Assembly (NCBI RefSeq): GCF_003989135.1
Contig: NZ_RYZZ01000006.1
Span: forward strand, 62,001 to 126,000
Reading direction: 5' to 3'
DNA: 64,000 bases
Source: Peribacillus cavernae
Lineage (GTDB): Bacteria > Bacillota > Bacilli > Bacillales > DSM-1321
Part shown: piece after piece, positions 33,499-42,885 of the stretch
Numbering within the stretch: the stretch's first letter is position 1
Layout: the number at the start of each line of letters is the position of its first letter
Notes under the pieces: generated by a model
What the model was told of the DNA's origin: nothing
Databases searched by the model: none
Seen by the model: the letters and a program-made list of their open reading frames with translations, nothing else
Program-made: the position numbers and the translations under genes

Positions 33499-34881
33499 TT
33501 ATCTATCACATCCAATTCCGTCTCCATCCCGGTCTAAATGTTTGGCATATCCTGGTTCGCCTTTATGAATTGGTGCAACACCAGCTTCTCTAACAGCTGT
33601 ACAATTTTTATAACTTACAGTCGCTGCAGCTTCTTCTTCGCTTTCTGCTGCTATTCGGTCAGCTTCTTCTTTCTCCTTTTTCTCTTCAGCAAGAAGGGCC
33701 GCTTCTTCCTTTTTCTTTTTCTCTTCAGCAAGACGGGTAGCTTCTTCTTTTTTTCTTTTTTCTTCAGCAATTCGGGCCGTTTCTTCTTGTTTCTTTTTTT
33801 CCTCGGCTAGACGTGCAGCTTTCTCTTGTTTCTTTTTTTCGCTTACTTGTTCTTTGTTTTGTACCTGTTCATCTTTTGTTTCTGTGGATATTGTTGAAGC
33901 TTTTGATTCTTCAGTATCTTCAGAGAAGATTAGTATTCCTGAAAAAAGCAAAATAAACAGATAAGTGAGGGAAGCAATTGACTTCTTCCACCATTTACCG
34001 CTCCGAAATCCTAAAATTTTTTTATACCTCCTTCGAGTTTTAATAATAAAAGCAATGCCCATTTGAGTTAAAATGGATTCAAATTGCTTTCCTTCACTAT
34101 TTAATACCAGCTTTCCTTCTTGCCCTGAAATCTCTGTTTTGAAAGCGAAGTGGTCGAGCTGCATTCCGTTAAAAAATCCAAAATACCATGTTCTTATCAA
34201 CTTGGCATTGTGCTTTTTGTTATCATAATGATATAAAAGAACATCTTTATCAATAACAATGAAATTTCCTTCTTTTTGTTTGTGTTGATAAAATCCTTCT
34301 ACTATTAGTTGAGCATGAGGATGTATTTCTTTTAACAACCTAGTCCCATTTTTGGAAAGTCCCATATCGTCCCGTTTAAGAAGAAATGGCGTAATCTTAA
34401 TATTTTTCTTCTTTAAATCGTCCAAGCGCGTTTCATGAAGAAAATATTCAAAATCATGGGTAACTGTTGTTAGTATCTCAATGTTAGGATCATATAATTT
34501 TTGTTCAAGTATATCTAGAAATTCTTGTGTATCATCATTTTTCTTTAAATCATCAAAGTCAAGTTGAAAGCGACCTATAAATAAGATCAATCTTTGTTCA
34601 TTTTTATCTTTTCCGTCTGTTTGTAATTTAAAGTCATTTATCTCAATGAGATTATATACATGCTGTTCATTCTTTCCAAAAAACATGAATCGCTGATTTG
34701 TAATAACAAGTAATCCATTAACTTCATTTCCGCTTTTTTTATCAAACTCTGCTTCAATAACCTTTAAGACAACTTCATCGGAATGAAGGTAGTTTATTTC
34801 TACTTGTCGCATCATGTTTTCAAACTTACTAATAATCGATTTTTGTATAATAGTAGGTTTATTACCAATCCATTTCTGCAT
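33499..34881 (-). CDS. PH-like domain, membrane, coiled-coil, Excalibur-domain protein
   Basis: The start ATG 34881 has AGGGGGAG just upstream; 34914 is in frame but lacks an RBS. The 460-residue protein has about 290 N-terminal residues in two apparent repeats of a bacterial PH-like/short C-terminal fold (LVITNQRFMFFG; QHKQKEGNFIVIDKDVLLYHY), one transmembrane helix (LTYLFILLFSGILIF), a charged coiled coil of about five repeats of EEKKKxEEAARLA, and a C-terminal Excalibur calcium-binding motif, DRDGDGIGCD. Topology suggests a cytoplasmic or peripheral N-terminus and an external coil with a Ca-binding tip. Function unknown. Confidence 0.75.
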   Translation of the reverse strand: MQKWIGNKPTIIQKSIISKFENMMRQVEINYLHSDEVVLKVIEAEFDKKSGNEVNGLLVITNQRFMFFGKNEQHVYNLIEINDFKLQTDGKDKNEQRLILFIGRFQLDFDDLKKNDDTQEFLDILEQKLYDPNIEILTTVTHDFEYFLHETRLDDLKKKNIKITPFLLKRDDMGLSKNGTRLLKEIHPHAQLIVEGFYQHKQKEGNFIVIDKDVLLYHYDNKKHNAKLIRTWYFGFFNGMQLDHFAFKTEISGQEGKLVLNSEGKQFESILTQMGIAFIIKTRRRYKKILGFRSGKWWKKSIASLTYLFILLFSGILIFSEDTEESKASTISTETKDEQVQNKEQVSEKKKQEKAARLAEEKKKQEETARIAEEKRKKEEATRLAEEKKKKEEAALLAEEKKEKEEADRIAAESEEEAAATVSYKNCTAVREAGVAPIHKGEPGYAKHLDRDGDGIGCDR

Positions 34882-34985
34882 GATCTCCCCCTGCGTTTTG
34901 AGTAATTTTTCCATTCATATATTTATTATAAATGTTGTTAAATAATTTTGGTACTATTTAAATAAGATTGTTATCCGAGAGCAAG

Positions 34986-35024
34986 AAAAAGCCTTAAGTT
35001 TATTGCCTAACTATGGGCTTTTTT
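34986..35024 (+). terminator. Terminator-like hairpin with no clear upstream gene
   Basis: AAAAAGCC pairs with GGCTTTTT followed by further Ts; the loop is long (about 22 bases). It may insulate the kinase gene from upstream transcription. Confidence 0.5.
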
Positions 35025-35210
35025 ATTTTTCAGTTCCGGCTCAGCTAATTCAGGGAATTGGAAATTTGAAATAAGTGTCCAAATCGGTTCAGGATCGAGG
35101 TTAAAGAAACCGAATCAAACTGGTTTTTCAGTTGAATCCTATTTTTAAAAAGGAAATAGAGGCTGTTTCGTCGAAAGTGTAAAGAAAATGGAATGAGGAG
35201 TTATTATCGT

Positions 35211-38200
35211 ATGCTATCCATGGACATTGAGGATAAGAAAGACCTATTGTTTTTTGATTATATCCCTGCCGTTACGGCTGTAATAAAGAAAAACGGGGAA
35301 ATCATTTATTTTAATAAAAGAGCCGCCGAATTTTTTGATGCAGAAAATAATGATTTTCAAGGTTTTCCTTTCGTGAACGAAAAGGATGAGGAATATCTCC
35401 TTTCATGGATAAGAACGGAACAGAGTACTGAAAGAAATTCTAGAGAAATCCAAGTCCGGGTAAGCGGTGAGAATAGGTGGGTAACCTTTAAGCACAGCTC
35501 GATTAAGTTTAAACAGTATGGGGATTGTCATATTCTTACTTTTTTTGACGTTACTTCTTATAAAGAGACGTATTCTCTGTTAAATATAAAGAAAAAGACA
35601 ATAAAAATGATATTGAAAGGAGGATCATTGTCATTCGTTTTGAACAAGTTATCACTTTTAGTGGAGGAACTGCTCCATAAACAATTACATACTGGAGTCA
35701 TGTTCCTGGATGAAGCGAAAGAACACTTGCATGTCGCTGCTTCCCCTACACTTCCGCGGTCTTTTATTAATCGAATTAACGGAGTTAAGTATACACCTAC
35801 TCTGGGTTCATGCGGTCCTGCGATTTTTACCAATAAGATGGCTATTTGTACTGATATAGCAACAGATCGAAATTGGGAAAGCAGCAGGGATATGGCCCTT
35901 GAGCATGGCATACACTCGTCATGGTCTTTTCCGATTATAATAGACAATGAATCAATCGGGACTTTTAGCATGTACCATTCTAAGCCATATTCTCCTACTA
36001 AGTTTGAGAGAGAAGTTTTAGAAACATGCTCTTATATAATTGGACTGGCGGTCGAAAGAGACAGAAGGAAGAAAGTGGCTGAATCCTATGCAGAACAAAC
36101 CCTTGGAACCCTAAGTAATTCGATTAAAGACATTGTCATTTTTAAAGATCAAACAGGAAACTGGGTTGAAACCAATCATGCACTTAAGAAAAACATTAGA
36201 GCAGAAGGGTATTGCTTTTCTGGTAAAAGTGAAGAGGAATTAATAGCCACTTTCCCTGAAAATAAGCCTTTTTTTCTGGGGATTAAGAATCTAACAGACG
36301 ATACACTCCATTCCAAACAAACTTGCCGAAAAGAAATCTCCATTAAAAGTCAAGGAAGAAATTTTATCTACGATTTTAAAACAGCGCCGTTACCACACAA
36401 AAAAGGCGTTTTGTTAATTGGCAGGGATGTCACTGAAAAGACAAAAATTAAAGAGGAACTAGAAACGACAAAAATGGAGTTGGAGAACACATTAAAACTA
36501 CAAAAAGCGATAACTTGTAAATTTGAAAAATCCGGGGATACGTTCAAGGTGACGATGGCCAAAGGCGATGGCCTATATAACTTTGGTCTCGATGAAACAA
36601 AAATGGTTAATCGTACACTTGAAGAAATTTTTCCGGCGAACAAAATAGTACAGATTAAGGAATATCTGGATAAGGTATGGGCAGGAGAGGAAATACTGGG
36701 CGAAGATGACCTGAATGGTGTCTATTTTATCGCATCTATCAAACCCTCCTACAAGAATAATATGGTTACGGAAATTATACTATCCGCCATGGATATTACC
36801 GGTTTCAAAGCAATAGAAAACAAGCTCAAGGAAAGCAGGAGACGCTATCAATCCCTTGTGAAGAACAGTCCAGATGCAATTTATTACCAAAACCTGGATG
36901 GCGAAATATTAGAAGCCAATAAAGCTTCGGGAAAAATAACTGGCTATAAAGTCAGGGAGCTACAGAATATGCCTTTTCAGAATTATGTAAAAAAGGAGTA
37001 TCACGAATCGACCATTTACCATTTAAGAAAAGCCATTGACGGAATTCCACAACGGTATGAGACCTCTTTGATAACCAAAAGCGGTGAATCTTGTTACCTT
37101 TCAGTAACCAAAATACCAGTCATTGAAAACGGCAACGTATCAGGCGTCTTTGGGATTGCAAAGGATATTACCAATGAAAAGAAAATCGTCGAAGAGCTAA
37201 AGAATACAAAGGAGCAGTTAGAATCATTTATCGAAAATACATCAGATGCAATTATCATCATGGATTTACGTGGTACCATCTTAAAGGTCAATTATGCTTT
37301 TGAAAGGACGTTCGGATGGAGCAAGACAGAAGCCAAAGGTCAAAATATCGAAATTATTCAACAGGAAAGAAAGTATAAATTTAATAAGTATGTTAAGAGT
37401 ATGTTTGAAGGCAAAAGAATGAGTGATTGCGAAACTGTCTGCTGCCATAAGCTAGGGCATTCCCTTGAAATAAGCCTTACTCTTGGTGCCATACGGGATA
37501 AAAAAGGAAATGTCATTGCTTTATCATCAATTATGAGAGACATCACGGATCGAAAGAAAACAGAAGATTTACTAAGAAAAGCCGAGCAGCTGGCTATGAT
37601 TGGACAACTTGCAGCAGGCGTTGCCCATGAAATCCGAAATCCATTAACTTCGCTTAACGGCTTTTTGCAGCTCATAAACGAAATGCTTGGTAAAAATGAA
37701 TATATTGCCGTCATGCGGGATGAATTAAAACGGATTGAATTTATAACAAATGAATTTCTTTCTCTTGCTAAACCACAAGTAAAGCTATTCCAGAAGAAGG
37801 ATATTTCACTTATTATTGATGGAGTAGTAAAAATTGCAGGGATACAAGCGGTTATAAAAAACATCGTTATTACTCCTGAATATGCTTCAGTCTTGCCACT
37901 GATCGAATGCGACGAAAACCAATTAAAACAAGTGTTCCTAAACATCTTGAAAAACGCGATTGAATCAATGGGAAGCGGCGGCCAGATTCATATCTATACA
38001 AAGGTGAGTAAGGGATTTGTGCAGATAAATGTAATCGATTACGGCTGTGGCATCCCGGAAGAGAGACTCAAGCATTTAGGTGAACCTTTTTACAGCACAA
38101 AAGAAAAAGGAACAGGCTTGGGCCTGATGATCAGTAAAAAAATCATCACTGAACATAAGGGACAATTATTAATCAACAGTACAGAGGGGATTGGTACCAC

Positions 38201-38231
38201 TATTACAGTGTTGTTGCCGTACATTCAGTAA
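35211..38231 (+). CDS. Multi-PAS/GAF sensor histidine kinase (sporulation-kinase-like)
   Basis: GAGGAG precedes ATG 35211 by ten bases; the frame opens at 35193. The 1006-residue soluble protein has a PAS domain near 20-115, a GAF domain near 135-285, then about four more PAS/PAC units to residue 785, HisKA with the phospho-histidine at about 806 (AAGVAHEIRNPLTSLNGFLQ), and HATPase_c with the N box (QVFLNILKNAIES), G1 (DYGCGIPEE) and G2 (GTGLGLMIS). No transmembrane segment is evident. The HisKA motif resembles KinA/KinE, which feed the Spo0A phosphorelay. No response regulator is adjacent, which fits an orphan phosphorelay kinase. Confidence 0.9.
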   Translation: MLSMDIEDKKDLLFFDYIPAVTAVIKKNGEIIYFNKRAAEFFDAENNDFQGFPFVNEKDEEYLLSWIRTEQSTERNSREIQVRVSGENRWVTFKHSSIKFKQYGDCHILTFFDVTSYKETYSLLNIKKKTIKMILKGGSLSFVLNKLSLLVEELLHKQLHTGVMFLDEAKEHLHVAASPTLPRSFINRINGVKYTPTLGSCGPAIFTNKMAICTDIATDRNWESSRDMALEHGIHSSWSFPIIIDNESIGTFSMYHSKPYSPTKFEREVLETCSYIIGLAVERDRRKKVAESYAEQTLGTLSNSIKDIVIFKDQTGNWVETNHALKKNIRAEGYCFSGKSEEELIATFPENKPFFLGIKNLTDDTLHSKQTCRKEISIKSQGRNFIYDFKTAPLPHKKGVLLIGRDVTEKTKIKEELETTKMELENTLKLQKAITCKFEKSGDTFKVTMAKGDGLYNFGLDETKMVNRTLEEIFPANKIVQIKEYLDKVWAGEEILGEDDLNGVYFIASIKPSYKNNMVTEIILSAMDITGFKAIENKLKESRRRYQSLVKNSPDAIYYQNLDGEILEANKASGKITGYKVRELQNMPFQNYVKKEYHESTIYHLRKAIDGIPQRYETSLITKSGESCYLSVTKIPVIENGNVSGVFGIAKDITNEKKIVEELKNTKEQLESFIENTSDAIIIMDLRGTILKVNYAFERTFGWSKTEAKGQNIEIIQQERKYKFNKYVKSMFEGKRMSDCETVCCHKLGHSLEISLTLGAIRDKKGNVIALSSIMRDITDRKKTEDLLRKAEQLAMIGQLAAGVAHEIRNPLTSLNGFLQLINEMLGKNEYIAVMRDELKRIEFITNEFLSLAKPQVKLFQKKDISLIIDGVVKIAGIQAVIKNIVITPEYASVLPLIECDENQLKQVFLNILKNAIESMGSGGQIHIYTKVSKGFVQINVIDYGCGIPEERLKHLGEPFYSTKEKGTGLGLMISKKIITEHKGQLLINSTEGIGTTITVLLPYIQ

Positions 38232-38298
38232 ATTTATTCCGCTTGGTTTTACTTTAAGGTACTTGACCATCTTCCTTACGAATGATTTTATAAAGTAT

Positions 38299-38336
38299 GC
38301 AAAGAAGCCTGACTTTGAAAATCAGGCTTCTTTGCA
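38299..38336 (+). terminator. Intrinsic terminator of the kinase gene
   Basis: A 14-bp perfect stem, GCAAAGAAGCCTGA with TCAGGCTTCTTTGC, nine-base loop, 68 bases after the kinase stop. Confidence 0.8.
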
Positions 38337-38375
38337 TCTATTTGTTTTCGGTGACTTGGTCTACATATTGACATA

Positions 38376-38385
38376 TTGTATACAA
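38376..38385. promoter_or_regulatory. Palindrome TTGTATACAA, GntR-type operator candidate
   Basis: A perfect 10-bp palindrome in the 347-base gap before the MFS gene. FCD-type GntR regulators commonly bind such sites. The rest of the gap shows the kinase terminator but no convincing gene. Confidence 0.4.
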
Positions 38386-38578
38386 ACAATTAAATTTGTA
38401 TTCAAGATTAGAACCGAAGGGGGATACAAAACCATTTATGGAATTCATGGCAGAGCTATTGCCTTTTGACTAACTTTATTATTTGCCCATAGAAAATTAA
38501 AAGAAGAGAAAATTGCCATTTTAGAAATGAAAGCTTAAAAGAAAAAGAAATTCATAAAAAAATTGAGATGAAGAGTAA

Positions 38579-39829
38579 ATGAATAATGGATTGCTAAAAG
38601 AAAAAACGATGAATCTTGCCGAACCCTGGCACATGTTATACTGGCTGATGTTCGCTCAGTTGATGGTTGCGTTTGTGGGAAGAAGTATAGGGCCTCTGGG
38701 AGCATTGATTGGATCTGATCTTTCTCTTTCTAAAGCTCAAATAGGACTGCTTCCTGCTGCCATGTTCCTAGGGCAAGCTACAGCTTCGATACCTGTTGGT
38801 TTCGTTGCAGACCGGATTGGTTCAAGAATATTACTGCTCTATCTTTCCTTTTGTTTAGGAATCAGTTTTATGTTACTGACGTTCCTATCTCTTTTTGGGG
38901 CTATGCTCTTCCTTATATTCATCGGCGGGCTTGGATATGGAGGAATGCATCCTGTTTCCAATAGGGGTATCATATACTGGTTTTCCCAAAAACAAAGAGG
39001 AACCGCTATGGGATTAAAACAAATGGGGGTAACAGGAGGCTCGGCGCTAGCAGCCCTTTTACTTCTCCCGCTGTCTGTATCGATTGGCTGGAGAACTGCC
39101 TTATTTATCGCCTGTCTGGTTTTATTGGCCTCGGGTGTTTTTTCCTATATGTATTACAGGGACAGCCCGGAAGGAATCGTGAACAGTACCGCTAGAAAGA
39201 AATCGTTTCCTTTTTACCGATCATTAGTAAATATGTTGCAAAATAAACCTCTCTTTCTCGTGAGTATTAGTGCAATGGGCTTAAGCGGTTCTCAAGTGTG
39301 CCTGAATACTTACATTGTCTTATTTGCCCATGAAAAGCTAGGTTTTTCCCTTTTTTTGTCGGGTCTGCTGTTTGCCATTTCGGAGGTAAGCGGTTCGATT
39401 GGAAGGATTGCCTGGGGGGCAATCAGTGATCGCTTTTTCAATGGGCAGCGTATAGGGATTTTGATGATCATAACTCTTATATCAGTCACATCAAGCGTAA
39501 TCATTGCTGAATTGCCTTCAGGTACTCTTTATTGGGTTATGGTCCCTTTGATTGCTGTATTCGGTTTTGCTCTTTCAGGTTTTAACGGAATATGGATGAA
39601 TCTTGCCAGTGAACTTGTTCCACGTGAATTATCCGGAATATCAAGTGGCTTTAGCATCACATTGGGATCTTTAGGCAACGTATTCATACCGCCGTTATTT
39701 GGATTAATGGTGGATGTGAACGGCAGCTTTACATTTGGCTGGCTCATGCTGGCCGGCGTATTGGCGATAGTGCTCGTTATTCTTTCCTTACTTTCTCACT
39801 TATTGAAAAGAACGGCCTCCAAATTATGA
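38579..39829 (+). CDS. MFS transporter
   Basis: A 416-residue protein with 12 predicted helices; the helix 2-3 loop is VGFVADRIGSRILLL and the central region has WGAISDRFFNGQR. It resembles nitrate/oxalate-type or hexuronate-type MFS carriers in overall pattern, but the substrate cannot be named. Its ribosome binding site is weak (AGATGAAGAG). The GntR-like palindrome upstream may regulate it. The stop directly abuts the metNPQ promoter. Confidence 0.82.
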   Translation: MNNGLLKEKTMNLAEPWHMLYWLMFAQLMVAFVGRSIGPLGALIGSDLSLSKAQIGLLPAAMFLGQATASIPVGFVADRIGSRILLLYLSFCLGISFMLLTFLSLFGAMLFLIFIGGLGYGGMHPVSNRGIIYWFSQKQRGTAMGLKQMGVTGGSALAALLLLPLSVSIGWRTALFIACLVLLASGVFSYMYYRDSPEGIVNSTARKKSFPFYRSLVNMLQNKPLFLVSISAMGLSGSQVCLNTYIVLFAHEKLGFSLFLSGLLFAISEVSGSIGRIAWGAISDRFFNGQRIGILMIITLISVTSSVIIAELPSGTLYWVMVPLIAVFGFALSGFNGIWMNLASELVPRELSGISSGFSITLGSLGNVFIPPLFGLMVDVNGSFTFGWLMLAGVLAIVLVILSLLSHLLKRTASKL

Positions 39830-39861
39830 TTGACAAATATAATCGCTTATTTTAATATAAT
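39830..39861 (+). promoter_or_regulatory. Promoter of the S-box metNPQ operon
   Basis: TTGACA at 39830-39835, then TAATAT at 39853 (17-base spacer) or TATAAT at 39856. It begins immediately after the MFS stop codon and leads into the S-box. Confidence 0.65.
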
Positions 39862-39902
39862 ATTAATATAATATTTTGTTTAATTTGAATATATATAATT
39901 AA

Positions 39903-40056
39903 ACTTATCAAGAGTGACTGAGGGACCAGGCCCTATGAAGTCCGGCAACCTCCTTTTTTGGGAAAGGTGCTACCTCCTGCAGAATGATTTCATTCTGAAA
40001 GATAAGGCGATGAATAATCGGTGCTTCTTTCTGGATGGAAAGAAGCACTTTTATTT
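39903..40056 (+). ncRNA. SAM-I (S-box) riboswitch with terminator
   Basis: The conserved core is present: CTTATCAAGAG, GAGGGA, GGCCC, ATGAAG, CCGGCAACC, an internal AAAGGTGCTA and the closing GATAAG at 40001-40006. The expression platform is a terminator with an 11-bp stem (GTGCTTCTTTC at 40021-40031 with GAAAGAAGCAC at 40038-40048) followed by TTTTATTT. High SAM should terminate transcription before metN. Confidence 0.95.
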
Positions 40057-40134
40057 ATATATGCCTAACCAGTTCTTATCTTTATAACAGCTTCATTGAT
40101 AGGCGCTTACGCCTTTCCAACCAGGAGGAAATCT

Positions 40135-41148
40135 ATGATTGAAATACAATCCTTAACCAAAAAGTATGTCACCAAGAAGCAAACGGTAATCGGGGTCGAC
40201 AATGTATCGATTACAATCGAAAAGGGAGAAGTCTATGGGATCGTCGGTTATAGCGGTGCTGGCAAGAGTACGTTGCTTCGTTGCTTGAATCTCATTGAGA
40301 AACCGACAAAAGGGCGTGTTCTAGTCGATGGTATCGATTTGACTTCGTTGTCGGAGAAACAACTTCGCAGGGCAAGGCAAAAAATCGGGATGATTTTTCA
40401 GCAATTTTCGCTGATTAGTTCAAAAACGGTCTTTGAGAACGTAGCATTTGCGTTAAAGGCAGCGGGCCATTCGAAGCCCTACATTCAAAAGCGTGTCCTT
40501 GAACTTTTGGACATCGTCGGTTTGCAGGATAAAAAAGACATCTATCCTGCACACTTAAGCGGCGGGCAAAAACAACGGGTTGGGATAGCGCGGGCACTGG
40601 CAAACAATCCAACCGTCCTTTTATGCGATGAGGCAACTTCTGCCCTGGATCCGACTACAACGAAATCGATCCTGCAATTATTGAAGAAAATTAACCAGGA
40701 GCTTGGAATAACCATTGTGTTGATAACCCATGAAATGGAAGTAGTCAAGGATCTTTGCCACCGGGTTGCGGTGATGCAGGAGGGAAGATTGATTGAAGAA
40801 GGTCCCGCCTATGAAATCTTCTCCAATCCACGAGAACCGCTGACCAAGCAATTTATTACTAGTATTTTAGATTTTGACCTTCCGGAAACATTAATTAAGG
40901 AAAGCAAAGGAACGATCATTAAGATTCAGTTCGAAGGCAAGACTGCGGGTGATGCGATTTTGTCTGACACGCTTCAAAAATTCCCCATCAAAGGCAACAT
41001 TCTTCATGGCAAAATCGAGTATATTCAAAATGATCCACTCGGTATTTTGATCATTGAATTTTCTGGAGAAAGCAAGGAAGTTGCAGCTGCCATCGAATAC
41101 ATCAAAGAACGTACAGGCTCTTTGGAGGTGATTGCCCATGCTGCTTAA
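40135..41148 (+). CDS. metN: Methionine ABC transporter ATP-binding protein
   Basis: The RBS CAGGAGGAAA sets the start at ATG 40135 (337 residues); the frame opens at 40096. It has Walker A GYSGAGKST, signature LSGGQKQR, Walker B VLLCDEATS and a C-terminal NIL/ACT-type regulatory domain from about residue 265. It energises uptake of methionine and its sulfoxide. It is under the S-box and followed by metP and metQ. Confidence 0.95.
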   Translation: MIEIQSLTKKYVTKKQTVIGVDNVSITIEKGEVYGIVGYSGAGKSTLLRCLNLIEKPTKGRVLVDGIDLTSLSEKQLRRARQKIGMIFQQFSLISSKTVFENVAFALKAAGHSKPYIQKRVLELLDIVGLQDKKDIYPAHLSGGQKQRVGIARALANNPTVLLCDEATSALDPTTTKSILQLLKKINQELGITIVLITHEMEVVKDLCHRVAVMQEGRLIEEGPAYEIFSNPREPLTKQFITSILDFDLPETLIKESKGTIIKIQFEGKTAGDAILSDTLQKFPIKGNILHGKIEYIQNDPLGILIIEFSGESKEVAAAIEYIKERTGSLEVIAHAA

Positions 41149-41803
41149 TACGATTACGACTTTACTGCCGGATCTTAATAAAGCTTTTTTCGAAACTATT
41201 TACATGGTTGGGATTGCTCTAGTGATCGCTTTATTGGCAGGTTTACCAATCGGGATATTGTTATTTATAACGAGCCGGAATCTATTTCTGGATAATAAAG
41301 CAGTGAATGCCATTTTTGGTTTTGTTGTGAATATAGTTCGTTCAGTTCCATATATTATTCTCTTAGTAGCCTTATTACCCTTGACCAATTTACTGACTGG
41401 GTCTACGATTGGTCCTACTGCTGCTTCTGTTTCTCTCTCTGTTGCTGCGATTCCTTTTTTTGCAAGGTTAGTAGAGACCTCGTTGAGAGAAATTGACAAA
41501 GGGGTCATTGAGGCTGCAGTTGCGGTTGGTGCTTCCCGGTGGATGATTATTAAAGAAGTCCTGCTTCCAGAAGCAAAGTCAGGAATTCTTCAAGGCTTTA
41601 CCATCACAACCATATCCCTGATCGGCTACTCAGCAATGGCGGGAATTGTCGGCGGCGGTGGGATCGGCGATCTGGCCATCCGGTTTGGATATTACCGCTA
41701 TGACAACACGGTTATGGTTACAACTGTAATTATCTTGATTTGCCTGGTGCAAATCATTCAATATTCAGGAGACAAGTTCTCTCATTTAGTTGACAAAAGG
41801 TAG
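41138..41803 (+). CDS. metP: Methionine ABC transporter permease
   Basis: ATG 41138 is correctly spaced from GGAGGTGAT, which lies in the end of metN, and overlaps metN by 11 bases; 221 residues. Five hydrophobic helices and the EAA loop (VIEAAVAVGASRWMIIKEVLLPEA) identify a MetI/MetP-type permease. Confidence 0.94.
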   Translation: MLLNTITTLLPDLNKAFFETIYMVGIALVIALLAGLPIGILLFITSRNLFLDNKAVNAIFGFVVNIVRSVPYIILLVALLPLTNLLTGSTIGPTAASVSLSVAAIPFFARLVETSLREIDKGVIEAAVAVGASRWMIIKEVLLPEAKSGILQGFTITTISLIGYSAMAGIVGGGGIGDLAIRFGYYRYDNTVMVTTVIILICLVQIIQYSGDKFSHLVDKR

Positions 41804-41882
41804 TTTTTCCATTTGGCTTTAATTGCATAAAGCATTATTACTTTATCTCTTCACAACATGATAGCAATACTAGGAGGAAATT

Positions 41883-42704
41883 ATGAGAAAAATCAGTGCA
41901 CTATTATTGGTACTTATACTGGCTTTTACTCTGGGAGCTTGCGGCAAGGATAGTTCGACAGCTTCTTCAGAAAAGAAGGAAATTAAAATTGGGGCGACAA
42001 GCGGACCATACGCAGATATGGTGAAAAAAGCAATTGCTCCACAGCTTGAGAAAGATGGATATAAAGTAGAAGTGGTCGAGTTCAATGATTATATGCAGCC
42101 AAATATCTCGCTTGGCAATAGTTCCATTGACGCAAATCTGTTCCAGCATAAGATTTATATGGAGACATTTGCTAAAGAGCATAAATTAAAATTGTCCGAG
42201 CTCATTATTGTTCCGACTGCCCCAATGGGTATTTATTCCGACAAACTAAAAGATCTAAACGAAATCAAGAAGGGAACGACGATTGCCGTACCAAACGATC
42301 CGACGAACCTTGCTAGAGCTTTAAAAATATTGGAGGATGCCGGAATCATTAAACTGGACCCAGCTGCCGATCCGCTGACCATTTCGGAAAAAGATGTGAC
42401 TGACAATCCAAAAGGCCTTGTTTTCAAACCATTAGAAGCAGCACAGCTTCCACGTGCAGTTGAAAGTGTTGATTTATCGGCTGTTCCAGGAAACTTTGCA
42501 CTGGCTGCAAAAATGGATCTTCTGGAGGCACTTCAGTTGGAAGACATGCCAGAGGAATATCGAAACCGGGTTGTCGTTAATAAAAAAGATCTAAACAGCG
42601 ACTTTGCTAAAGCTATCAAAAAAGCGGTAGAATCGGATGAATTTGAAAAAACGATTGATAGTGAATTCAAAGGATTTGGCAAGCCGGAGTGGATGGGGAA
42701 ATAA
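41883..42704 (+). CDS. metQ: Methionine-binding lipoprotein
   Basis: A 273-residue NlpA/MetQ family protein with a lipoprotein signal ending LGAC (Cys20) and the conserved IKIGATSGPYADM, NDYMQPN and FQHKIYMETF segments. RBS AGGAGGAAA. It is the extracellular binding component for MetNP. Confidence 0.94.
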   Translation: MRKISALLLVLILAFTLGACGKDSSTASSEKKEIKIGATSGPYADMVKKAIAPQLEKDGYKVEVVEFNDYMQPNISLGNSSIDANLFQHKIYMETFAKEHKLKLSELIIVPTAPMGIYSDKLKDLNEIKKGTTIAVPNDPTNLARALKILEDAGIIKLDPAADPLTISEKDVTDNPKGLVFKPLEAAQLPRAVESVDLSAVPGNFALAAKMDLLEALQLEDMPEEYRNRVVVNKKDLNSDFAKAIKKAVESDEFEKTIDSEFKGFGKPEWMGK

Positions 42705-42781
42705 CCCCTCGTTCCGATTTAGATTAATTAAATGGTTTATCAAAGAGATGTGCTAAAAGGGCATCTACCAATTACTGCACT

Positions 42782-42809
42782 CAGGCTGTCAGGGTTTCTT
42801 GACAGTCTG
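42782..42809 (+). terminator. Hairpin after metQ
   Basis: CAGGCTGTCA pairs with TGACAGTCTG (one GU) across an eight-base loop. There is no clear U-tract, so termination strength is uncertain. Confidence 0.4.
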
Positions 42810-42885
42810 AAAGTCTAATTGAGCTTGCAATGTTTTTTCACTAATTCAAAAATAATGTAACAGCCAAATTAGGTTGTAGTTTCTT

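Noticed and set aside
37358-37945. 195-codon minus-strand frame
   Set aside because: Entirely within the histidine kinase gene; no motif or RBS.
38400-38560. Small ORFs between the kinase terminator and the MFS gene
   Set aside because: Very short frames with changing register and no recognisable homology; insufficient to call a gene.
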